A DNA stretch of 64,000 bases from Sediminibacterium goheungense. GTDB lineage: Bacteria; Bacteroidota; Bacteroidia; Chitinophagales; Chitinophagaceae. Both the position numbers and the translations under genes were made by a program. Shown here piece after piece: positions 57,090-64,000 of the stretch. The notes under the pieces were generated by a model. It had not been told where the DNA came from and did no database searches. It saw only the letters and a program-made list of their open reading frames with translations. The stretch covers positions 1-64,000 of the forward strand of contig NZ_SNWP01000010.1 in the NCBI RefSeq assembly GCF_004361915.1, in the 5' to 3' direction. Each line of letters starts with the position of its first letter. Position 1 is the first letter of the stretch.

Positions 57090-58358
57090 ATGCATAAACG
57101 CGATTTCCTGAAATCAATCTCTCTGGCGGGGCTTGCCCTACCCTTAAGTTCCAACGCTATGAATGAATGGATCAACCAATACCAGGAATTATCTCCTGCT
57201 GAAATTGCCGATGATGAAAATTTCTGGTCCGTCATCAGAAGCGGATACAAACTGAAACCCGATTATATCAACCTGGAAAATGGTTATTATAATTTCCTGC
57301 CCGAAAATATTCTCGATGCCTATATCAAAAATATCCGGGAGGTTAATTATCAGGGCCCCTACTATATGCGTACGGTGCAGGGCGATAACAAAAAGAAAGC
57401 CAATGCCGCGTTGGCCGAACTGGCAGGTTGTACTGCCGAGGAACTGGTCATTACCCGTAATACCACCGAATCGCTTGATACCATTATCGGAGGCTTCCCC
57501 TGGCAAGCGGGCGATGAAGCCGTGATGGCCGCACAGGATTATGGAGCCATGCTCGATATGTTTACACTGGTGGGCAAAAGACATGGAGTGGTCAATAAGG
57601 TTATCTCTCTTCCCCACAATCCCAAAAGCGATGAGGAACTGGTGCAACGCTATGCCAATGCCATCACACCCAAAACCAAGCTACTCATGGTTTGCCATGT
57701 AGTGAATATTACCGGTCAGGTAATGCCTGTGAAGAAAATCTGCGATATGGCCCATAGCAAAGGGGTGCAGGTATTGGTTGATGGCGCTCATGCATTTGCC
57801 CAACTCAATTTCAAAATACCCGAACTCAACTGCGACTACTATGGTGCCAGTTTACATAAATGGTTAAGCGTACCCCTAGGTGCCGGCTTACTGTATATAA
57901 AAAAGGAACATATTCATACAACCTGGCCCCTGCTCGGACCATCAGAAGGAGAAGACAAAAGTATTGCCCGACTCAACCATACCGGTACGCATCCCGTGGC
58001 AACCGATATCACCATACCTTATGCCATCGAACATTATAAAATGATTGGTGCCGAAAGAAAACAGGCCCGCTTACAATACCTGCAGCAATACTGGCTCAAA
58101 CAGGTGAAACAGTTGCCGAATATTATCATCAACACCCCTGACGATCCGGCCCGTTGTTGTGCCATTGCAAACGTGGGTGTGAAGGGGATGAAACCTGCTG
58201 ACCTCGCAGCCAGCTTACTAAATAAATATAAAATTTACACCGTAGCCATCGATCGTCCGGAAGCCAATGTTCAGGGTTGCCGCATTACCCCTAACCTGTA
58301 CACAACCACAAAGGAACTCGATACGCTGGTGGCAGCACTCAAAGAACTGGGATCCTGA
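57090..58358 (+). CDS. Exported class V aminotransferase-fold PLP enzyme
   Basis: 422 aa. Begins MHKRDFLKSISLAGLALPL, a Tat-like N-terminal signal with only one Arg in the usual pair. The rest is a class V aminotransferase fold: D231/H234 in VDGAHA, PLP lysine K257 in GASLHKWLS. Similar to isopenicillin-N-epimerase-like proteins; true reaction unknown. A PLP enzyme exported by Tat would carry its cofactor folded. Confidence 0.82.
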   Translation: MHKRDFLKSISLAGLALPLSSNAMNEWINQYQELSPAEIADDENFWSVIRSGYKLKPDYINLENGYYNFLPENILDAYIKNIREVNYQGPYYMRTVQGDNKKKANAALAELAGCTAEELVITRNTTESLDTIIGGFPWQAGDEAVMAAQDYGAMLDMFTLVGKRHGVVNKVISLPHNPKSDEELVQRYANAITPKTKLLMVCHVVNITGQVMPVKKICDMAHSKGVQVLVDGAHAFAQLNFKIPELNCDYYGASLHKWLSVPLGAGLLYIKKEHIHTTWPLLGPSEGEDKSIARLNHTGTHPVATDITIPYAIEHYKMIGAERKQARLQYLQQYWLKQVKQLPNIIINTPDDPARCCAIANVGVKGMKPADLAASLLNKYKIYTVAIDRPEANVQGCRITPNLYTTTKELDTLVAALKELGS

Positions 58359-58360
58359 TT

Positions 58361-58448
58361 TTTGATTTTTTGATCTTTGATTTCTTGATTTATATTACAG
58401 CATCTTTGATCCTTGCCAAATGATAAAATCAAAGATCAAAAAATCAAA
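58361..58448. repeat. 23-bp perfect inverted repeat (GATCTTTGATT words)
   Basis: Arms 58361-58383 and 58426-58448 are exact complements. The second arm ends four bases before the sigma factor ATG (58453). Same words as the repeat at 30661-30730. Confidence 0.85.
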
Positions 58449-58452
58449 CTTT

Positions 58453-59007
58453 ATGCTTTCTCCCGACAAATGGGTTTCCAATTACGCTGATATGCTTTTT
58501 GCATATGCCCGACCGCGGGTGAATGATGCACAGGTGGCTGAGGATCTTGTGCAGGAAACTTTTCTTAGTGCGTGGAAAGCGAGAGAGGGCTTTAAGGGTG
58601 AGGCTTCGGAAAAAAGCTGGTTGTTCACCATCCTTAAGAACAAGATCATTGATCATTACCGTAAAAAAGGAAAAGACCTGATTCAAACAGGTAATGATAA
58701 GGATGCTACTGATATTTTCTTTGACCAGCATGAACACTGGACCGATCAGGATGGTCCTTCCAACTGGGGCACCGCTGCCAGTGACCCCTTGCAGCAGAAA
58801 GAGTTTTATACGGTTTTTGAAAAATGTAAGAAAAAGCTACAAACGCTGCAGCAATCTGTATTTATCATGAAGTACATGGAGGATTTGAGTGCAGATGAAA
58901 TCTGTAAGGCACTGAACATTACACCGTCTAACTATTGGGTATTGATTCACAGAGCCAAGCTGGGATTGAGGGCCTGCCTGGAAAAAAACTGGATTCAGCT
59001 TCCCTAA
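58453..59007 (+). CDS. ECF-type RNA polymerase sigma factor
   Basis: 184 aa from ATG 58453; an 11-codon extension to 58420 lies inside the inverted repeat and is not family-like. Sigma region 2 (AEDLVQETFLSAWKAREGF, KSWLFTILKNKIIDHYRKKGKD) and region 4 (EDLSADEICKALNITPSNYWVLIHRAK). 13 bp before a zinc anti-sigma gene, the usual ECF arrangement. Confidence 0.92.
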   Translation: MLSPDKWVSNYADMLFAYARPRVNDAQVAEDLVQETFLSAWKAREGFKGEASEKSWLFTILKNKIIDHYRKKGKDLIQTGNDKDATDIFFDQHEHWTDQDGPSNWGTAASDPLQQKEFYTVFEKCKKKLQTLQQSVFIMKYMEDLSADEICKALNITPSNYWVLIHRAKLGLRACLEKNWIQLP

Positions 59008-59020
59008 CAACCTTATAACC

Positions 59021-59254
59021 ATGGGATTATTTAGTATTACCTGTAAAAAAGCAACTTATCTCTCCTCGAAAAAGGAAGAGGGTAAACTAAGCTGGATAGA
59101 AAAAATTCAGTTGAGCTCTCATTTGGCCATCTGCAGCTTTTGTAGATTATTCGAAAAACAATCACAAATTATTGCTCATCAGGCCAAACATGTTGAGTGT
59201 ACGGATAAACTTTCTGAGGAGGCGAAGAGCAAAATGAACTGGGATAAACTATGA
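59021..59254 (+). CDS. Small zinc-finger anti-sigma factor
   Basis: 77 aa. C8 (ITCKKATYLSSKKEEG) and HLAICSFC (H34, C38, C41) form the HxxxCxxC ZAS zinc motif of anti-sigma factors. No TM, so cytoplasmic. 13 bp after the ECF sigma gene; likely its inhibitor. Confidence 0.85.
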   Translation: MGLFSITCKKATYLSSKKEEGKLSWIEKIQLSSHLAICSFCRLFEKQSQIIAHQAKHVECTDKLSEEAKSKMNWDKL

Positions 59255-59321
59255 TTTGAGGGATGAACAGGATAGACTTTTATCATACTTCTATCTTAGC
59301 ATCATAGCTATCCGAGTAAAA

Positions 59322-59354
59322 AAATGTCGAATGACTATTCATCATCCGACATTT
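59322..59354 (+). terminator. Hairpin after the sigma/anti-sigma pair
   Basis: AAATGTCGAATGA / TCATCCGACATTT, near-perfect, loop of eight. T-rich tail is weak. Confidence 0.55.
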
Positions 59355-59366
59355 AATATAAAAACT

Positions 59367-59415
59367 TTCTTATTCTTTATTTCGTATTCCTTATTCCTTA
59401 TTTTCTATCTTTTAT
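59367..59415. repeat. One-sided TTATTCC-word repeat
   Basis: CTTATTCTTTATTTCGTATT, CCTTATTCC words, running into the YdeI-like stop (59412-59414). The opposite arm seen at 29470 and 35749 is absent here. Confidence 0.6.
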
Positions 59416-60074
59416 TTCTCCGAGGGATTTTTCTTACCAGCGAGTAATTTTTCCAATGCTGTTTCCAGTCTACGCTGTTTGGTTTCTTCTTTTTTGGCTC
59501 CCTGTATCCACGTTACGTATTCTTTCTGGTTGGTAAATGATAATGAGCTGAAAAACTCTTTGGCTTCCTCATGTTTGGTGAACAGTCTTTCCAGTTCAAC
59601 CGGGGCCACTACCAGTCTTTTTTCGAAGTCGACACCCATTTCATGACTTTTCACTTCTGAAAAAGCACGTGAACGGTTAGGGATTTTCTCGGTTTTCTTG
59701 AAACGGATTGCGCTCCATACATGATCCAGTGCCACCATTCTAACCGACTCATATTCCTTTTTGGTAAGACAATCCCAACTGCAATCACGGTTCAGGTCGC
59801 TAACGATCTTACTAGTGGTTTTGGGATAGGCTACCCATAGCTTACTATCTTCATGCAGTGCAGGAATTACCTCGCACAATACATTATTCAACTGCTGCTG
59901 ACTGATAGCAAATACCAATGCAAAATCCACCTTTTTGCTTTTCAGCAGAGGGGTTACATTTTTGGCGTAGGTTAACTTGGCAAACTGTTTTTCGATAGCT
60001 GAAGGAAGCCCCTGAATCAACAGGTTCTTCTCATCCTTCAACTGCAACTTTTCCAACACGGTCTGATTTGACAT
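59412..60074 (-). CDS. DUF3052-like / YdeI (OmdA) fusion protein
   Basis: 220 aa from ATG 60074. N-terminal ~1-130 resembles the DUF3052-type fold (LWVAYPKTTSK). The C-terminal ~60 residues have the YdeI/OmpD-associated pattern (FFSSLSFTNQKEYVTWIQGAKKEETKQRRL, given in part). No enzymatic motif. YdeI-type proteins have been linked to stress or peptide resistance; role here unknown. Confidence 0.78.
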   Translation of the reverse strand: MSNQTVLEKLQLKDEKNLLIQGLPSAIEKQFAKLTYAKNVTPLLKSKKVDFALVFAISQQQLNNVLCEVIPALHEDSKLWVAYPKTTSKIVSDLNRDCSWDCLTKKEYESVRMVALDHVWSAIRFKKTEKIPNRSRAFSEVKSHEMGVDFEKRLVVAPVELERLFTKHEEAKEFFSSLSFTNQKEYVTWIQGAKKEETKQRRLETALEKLLAGKKNPSEK

Positions 60075-60086
60075 GCCTAAAAACAA

Positions 60087-60353
60087 ATTAGCAGGATGAA
60101 CAAAAGGAATGCAAAGTTAAAAAAATGTTACTGCTTTCCGCAAACAATTGGTGGGTATTTTGTGTTTTGACCGATTTTTTAACAGAAAATGCCCGTAAAT
60201 ACTATTTTATATGAACAAAATATAATATGTATGGGCGGGTCCGGGAGTCCGTAAGTCCGCAAGACCGGAAGCTATTTTCCTACGAAGGCAAATTTTCAGC
60301 CCCCACCTTACTCACTACTGACTACTCACCCTTTGACCATTCACAACTCACAA
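60087..60353. other. Intergenic region with partial repeat words
   Basis: 267 bp without a gene. Holds one arm of AGTCCG-type words (GGGAGTCCGTAAGTCCGC, ~60240-60270) and CT-rich words near 60305-60350 (CTACTGACTACTCACC, CATTCAC). No complementary arm. Confidence 0.5.
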
Positions 60354-61157
60354 TCACTTCTTATAAAACTGCTTCACGGTTTCCTCCATAATCTTCTCTA
60401 GCTCAGCGATGCGGGTTTCATCGGCGGGATGGGTACTGAGGAACTCTGGTGGTTTGTTGCCGCTGCTGGCTTTCGACATACGTTGCCAGAAAGCAATGGC
60501 TTCCCGTGGGTCGTATCCGGCCAATGCAGAGAACATGAGGCCTAGTTTATCGGCTTCCAGTTCATTTTTCCGGCTAAAGGGTAGCATAACACCGATATTG
60601 GTACCGATACCATAAGATGTCATAAAGAGGTTCTGTGTTTCTGCCGGCTTGGATGAAAGAGCTGCCGAAAGGGCAAGGCCTCCCATTTGCTGAAACAATC
60701 CCTGACTCATTCTTTCATTACCATGGCGTGCCAATGCGTGTGCTACTTCATGTCCCATTACCACCGCCAATGCCGCTTCGTTTTGGGTTAAAGGTAAGAT
60801 GCCTGTATACACTACAATTTTACCTCCTGGCATACACCAGGCATTGGGTTCTTTGTTATTGACAAGGTTCACTTCCCACTGAAAGCTTTCCAGTTCCTTA
60901 CTCAATCCTTTTTCAGCATAGTACTTTTTAATGGCACCGATGATATTATTGCCTACCCTGCTTACCATGGCAGCATCTTTATTTGCCGCAGGCACAGCGG
61001 GGTTGGTGGTCATAAACTCCTTATACTGGGTAAATGCCATGGCCTGTACTTCAGATTCAGGTATGAGACTTAACTGGTTTCTTCCCGTTATGGCATTACG
61101 GTGACAGCTGCTGCTTATTGTTACAAGTACAATTGCAATAAGAAACATTCTTTTCAT
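60354..61157 (-). CDS. M48 zinc metalloprotease lipoprotein
   Basis: 267 aa from ATG 61157. Lipoprotein signal with Cys18 (VTISSSC). HExxH motif HEVAH (136-140), followed by ELEADKLG with the third Glu ligand. M48 (BepA/LoiP-like) periplasmic protease, likely for outer-membrane protein quality control. An ORF start at 61202 would place extra residues before the lipoprotein signal and is less likely. Confidence 0.9.
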   Translation of the reverse strand: MKRMFLIAIVLVTISSSCHRNAITGRNQLSLIPESEVQAMAFTQYKEFMTTNPAVPAANKDAAMVSRVGNNIIGAIKKYYAEKGLSKELESFQWEVNLVNNKEPNAWCMPGGKIVVYTGILPLTQNEAALAVVMGHEVAHALARHGNERMSQGLFQQMGGLALSAALSSKPAETQNLFMTSYGIGTNIGVMLPFSRKNELEADKLGLMFSALAGYDPREAIAFWQRMSKASSGNKPPEFLSTHPADETRIAELEKIMEETVKQFYKK

Positions 61158-61348
61158 CGTTATAAATTTTGAATTACACATATCTTCAAAGTTAGCAAAC
61201 ATGCAGGCCCGGCTTTTATAGCTTTCCCGTAATAACTTACAAGAATCGGTTCATAGTCTGCTCCATGCTTCAACCGATAAAAGGCATTTTCTTGTAAGCC
61301 TCGTAAATCTATTGGAATATAGAAAAAATCCTGCCAAAGATAGCTTAT

Positions 61349-61380
61349 CGTGAATGGTGAATGGTCAATGGTGAATAATC
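61349..61380. repeat. GTGAATGGTCAATG words
   Basis: GTGAATGGTGAATGGTCAATG-like run followed by CGACCACCATTAATC, a weak complement. The GTCAATG unit is the one tandemly repeated at position 1. Confidence 0.6.
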
Positions 61381-61474
61381 GACCACCATTAATCAGTAAA
61401 ATAGTAGAGGGTGAGTAAACACTAACCAGCTTAGCTATTCAAATTGACAATTCACGATCAAATGATTACAAAAA

Positions 61475-62134
61475 TCAGTTTTTAAACCTGTCGCGGCGAA
61501 GGCGGCGGCGGTCGCGGTGGCGGAGGATGGGCACTTTGCTTTCTGTTCCTTTCAGGATGCGCGAAATATTTTTCTGATGGGTTAGCACTACCATGAGTGC
61601 AACCAGTACGGCAAATATGCGGTAGAGGGTTTCTTCCTCATTGAAAATAAATAGAATGAATACCATAAATGATATACCCGCCAGAATAGAACTCAGGGAT
61701 ACGAATCGGGTGAGGTATAATACAATCAGGAAAACACCGATACAACATAAAGCTACCAATGGCTGGATGGCAACGGCCATCCCTAATAAAGTAGCCACCC
61801 CTTTACCCCCCCGGAAATTAGCCCAGACAGGGAAAATATGTCCCAGTACCGCAGCCAGTCCCAGCCCGATCATCAGGTTGGTTCTGTCCCACTCATTGGT
61901 GAGGTAATATGGTAAAAGGATATAAAGAGAGGTAGCGATTACGCCTTTGATCACATCCACCAGCATTACAAAGCTTCCCCATTTGGAGCCCAGTACACGA
62001 AAGGTATTGGTGGCGCCGGCATTACCACTGCCATAGTCGCGGATATCAATACCAAAAAATGATTTGCTGACCCAAATAGCGGTGGGAACCGATCCAATCA
62101 TATAAGCCAGAGCAATGAGCAATAGTTCATTCAT
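61475..62134 (-). CDS. plsY: Glycerol-3-phosphate acyltransferase PlsY
   Basis: 219 aa, five TM helices. Motifs GSGNAGATNTFRVLG and RGGKGVATLLG are those of PlsY, which transfers acyl from acyl-phosphate to G3P, the first step of phospholipid synthesis. Basic C-terminal tail RHRDRRRLRRDRFKN. Confidence 0.95.
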   Translation of the reverse strand: MNELLLIALAYMIGSVPTAIWVSKSFFGIDIRDYGSGNAGATNTFRVLGSKWGSFVMLVDVIKGVIATSLYILLPYYLTNEWDRTNLMIGLGLAAVLGHIFPVWANFRGGKGVATLLGMAVAIQPLVALCCIGVFLIVLYLTRFVSLSSILAGISFMVFILFIFNEEETLYRIFAVLVALMVVLTHQKNISRILKGTESKVPILRHRDRRRLRRDRFKN

Positions 62135-62214
62135 CGGGGGGTGGTTGAAGTTTGGAAGTACAAATATACTTAAAATGAAGATAATGATAACTTAACATAC
62201 CCCAATGGGGAAAA

Positions 62215-63027
62215 TTAGCCCCTGAGTCGCATGGCTATCCACGCCCCTTTTTGGATGGTTTTGATATGCTGCCAACCCAATGGTTTACAGGCGGTTATTA
62301 TATCGTTTTCGTCCTCCAGCAGCAAACCACTCAGTATGATCTCTCCGCCAGGTATGACAGATTTAGCAAGTAGTGGCAGGTTATCAAGGATGATGTTCTT
62401 ATTAATATTTGCAATTACAATTTCATATGGCTTATCAACAAAAGCAGTATCATTCTTTTGAATATCAATACATTGACATTTGTTTATTAAAGTATTTTCT
62501 GAAGCATTCTCTACGCACCAGTCGTCATAATCCACGGCCAGTATTGCTGTAGCTCCCAGTTTTTCAGCGAGGATGGCCAGAATACCGGTTCCGGTTCCAA
62601 AATCAAACACAGTTTTATCCTGAAAATCAATCTCCCGCATCAATTGCATCACCGAAAATGTAGTGGCATGGTGACCTGTACCAAAGCTCATTTTGGGGGT
62701 AATCACAATTTCATGCTGGATACCGGTAAGGGGCGCATGAAAGCCTGCCCTGATTCCCACAAAATCATCTACCAGCACGGGTTCAAAATTTGATTCCCAG
62801 ACTGCATTCCAATTTTCTTTTTTAATAATTGATTTAGAATAACTTAGATTCATTTGCTCAATTATTTGCTTTAATTCATTTTCATTGAATTTCTCTTCTT
62901 CAGCATAAGCTTTTAACGCTGTTTCCGATTCTTCAAAACCATCAAAACCAGCTTCTGCCAGTTGGGCAATCAATAACTCACGGATACTTTCTTCTGTTAC
63001 GGGAATGAGGATTTGGTAATGATTCAT
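62215..63027 (-). CDS. prmA: Ribosomal protein L11 methyltransferase
   Basis: 270 aa. N-terminal substrate-recognition ~1-90, SAM motif FDFGTGTGILAI. PrmA methylates L11. Length standard. Confidence 0.9.
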   Translation of the reverse strand: MNHYQILIPVTEESIRELLIAQLAEAGFDGFEESETALKAYAEEEKFNENELKQIIEQMNLSYSKSIIKKENWNAVWESNFEPVLVDDFVGIRAGFHAPLTGIQHEIVITPKMSFGTGHHATTFSVMQLMREIDFQDKTVFDFGTGTGILAILAEKLGATAILAVDYDDWCVENASENTLINKCQCIDIQKNDTAFVDKPYEIVIANINKNIILDNLPLLAKSVIPGGEIILSGLLLEDENDIITACKPLGWQHIKTIQKGAWIAMRLRG

Positions 63028-63104
63028 TGAAATTTGAAAATTTTAAAATTATGGGGGGACATCCGCCTGTGGCGTTGAGTATATGGTGATGAATGGGTGG
63101 TTAC

Positions 63105-63137
63105 AATAAGACCTCCTGATGTTCAGGAGGTCTTATT
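63105..63137. terminator. Strong hairpin after pnp
   Basis: Perfect 15-bp stem AATAAGACCTCCTGA / TCAGGAGGTCTTATT, TGT loop. 40 bp from the pnp stop on the minus strand. Confidence 0.8.
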
Positions 63138-63176
63138 TCGATATTCAATATTCGTTATTCAATATTACTCGGTTCT

Positions 63177-64000
63177 TCAGGCTTCTTCTTCGCGGGGCTT
63201 TCCACCTTCAGGCTTCGGCATCAGTGCTTTGCGGCTGAGTTTGAATTTACCTGTTTTGGGGTCAAGACCCACCAGTTTCACTTTTACCATATCGCCTTCG
63301 TTGAAGAGTCCTTCCATGCTTTCAAGGCGCTTCCAGCTGATTTCGCTGATATGCAGCAAACCCTGTTTGCCTGGCATGAATTCCACAAAAGCACCAAATT
63401 CCTTGATACCTTTTACCGGACCTTCATATACATCTCCAACCGTAGGTGTTGCAGTAATACCTCTCACCCATGCTACTGCTTTATCAACAGATTCTTTATT
63501 GGCTGAGAAAATGCTTACTTCACCGGTATTGCCTACTTCTTCGATATTGATAGTAGTGCCGGTTTCGCGCTGAATCTCCTGGATTACCTTACCACCAGGT
63601 CCGATTACCGCACCGATAAATTCTTTGTCGATGATGAGTTTCACCATACGTGGCGCATGTGGCTTCACATCCGGACGGTGTGCAGGAATACATTCATACA
63701 TAGCATCCAGGATATGTAAACGACCCTTACGAGCTTGCTCCAATGCTTCGCGCATTACATCCATGCTCAGACCATCTACTTTGATATCCATCTGAACACC
63801 ACAGATACCATCGCGGGTACCGGTTACTTTAAAGTCCATATCACCCAGATGATCTTCATCGCCCAGGATATCCGTCAGGATTGCATATTTACCATCTTCA
63901 CGGGTAATCAATCCCATAGCTACCCCACTTACGTGTTTAGGTACAGGTACACCTGCATCCATCAGCGCCAGTGAACCGGCACAAACGGTAGCCATTGATG
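63177..64000 (-). CDS. pnp: Polyribonucleotide nucleotidyltransferase (5' end outside window)
   Basis: Only the C-terminal ~274 residues are in the window. Visible: end of the second RNase PH domain ([19 protein letters not shown]), KH domain ([17 protein letters not shown]), S1 domain ([20 protein letters not shown]), short basic tail. The gene is read on the minus strand and continues to the right of position 64000. 3'-5' phosphorolytic RNA decay. Confidence 0.95.
   Translation of the reverse strand, partial: SMATVCAGSLALMDAGVPVPKHVSGVAMGLITREDGKYAILTDILGDEDHLGDMDFKVTGTRDGICGVQMDIKVDGLSMDVMREALEQARKGRLHILDAMYECIPAHRPDVKPHAPRMVKLIIDKEFIGAVIGPGGKVIQEIQRETGTTINIEEVGNTGEVSIFSANKESVDKAVAWVRGITATPTVGDVYEGPVKGIKEFGAFVEFMPGKQGLLHISEISWKRLESMEGLFNEGDMVKVKLVGLDPKTGKFKLSRKALMPKPEGGKPREEEA

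Overview
The window is a chromosomal segment of a Bacteroidota bacterium, most likely of the family Chitinophagaceae. This is inferred from gene content only. Lineage-typical items are a type B T9SS/gliding C-terminal domain, a diheme-type SdhCAB, LytTR two-component pairs, an OstA-like/LptD/MCE envelope cluster, DUF4295 beside rpmB-rpmG-ftsY, DUF4199 beside a membrane LuxR protein, and C- forms of L28 and L33. Shine-Dalgarno sequences are almost absent and AT-rich TAnnTTTG boxes occur upstream of genes. I see no prophage, transposase, CRISPR array or defence island; this is mostly housekeeping DNA.

Layout. 0.1-7 kb: Tat-type Dabb protein, OmpR/HK two-component system, a GT81-like glycosyltransferase fused to a HAD phosphatase (probable glucosylglycerate synthesis), tandem UspA, TPR protein. 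7-13.2 kb: rlmH, rhomboid, tilS, glnS, hutH. 13.3-13.9 kb: an intact tRNA-Arg(UCU) followed by four decayed tandem copies carrying GCCTTAGGC palindromes. 14.3-21.4 kb: short asparaginase, LytS/LytTR pair, T9SS cargo, ung, plsC. 21.6-29.3 kb: envelope block (lptD divergent from amidase, MCE protein, OstA-like, nhaA). 29.5-37.5 kb: prfB with a +1 programmed frameshift, rnpB with palindromic insertions, Smr protein, amino-acid permease, prenyl synthase, outer-membrane protein, ftsY, DUF4295, rpmG, rpmB. 37.8-48.5 kb: M14 peptidase, retropepsin-like protein, an ABC-F protein with a degenerate second ATPase site, LytTR regulator, TPR histidine kinase, tsaD, MacB-like permease. 48.8-52.8 kb: sdhC-sdhA-sdhB with a four-helix-bundle gene inside. 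53-64 kb: DUF4199/LuxR pair, trmN6, Lys1-like dehydrogenase, hscB, tRNA-Leu(CAA), PLP enzyme, ECF sigma plus zinc anti-sigma, YdeI-like, M48 lipoprotein, plsY, prmA, and the 3' part of pnp.

The most distinctive feature is in the non-coding DNA. (i) A palindromic element with core GCCTTAGGC has entered RNA genes (a decaying tRNA-Arg array and RNase P RNA). (ii) Many gene ends carry long inverted repeats built from iterated short words (TAGCT-, GATCTTTGATT-, GGAATAAG-, AGTCCGAA-, CACAGATT-type). Several have perfect 17-27 bp arms and often run into stop codons; the same words recur tens of kilobases apart. They probably act as terminators but look like an expanding repeat system.
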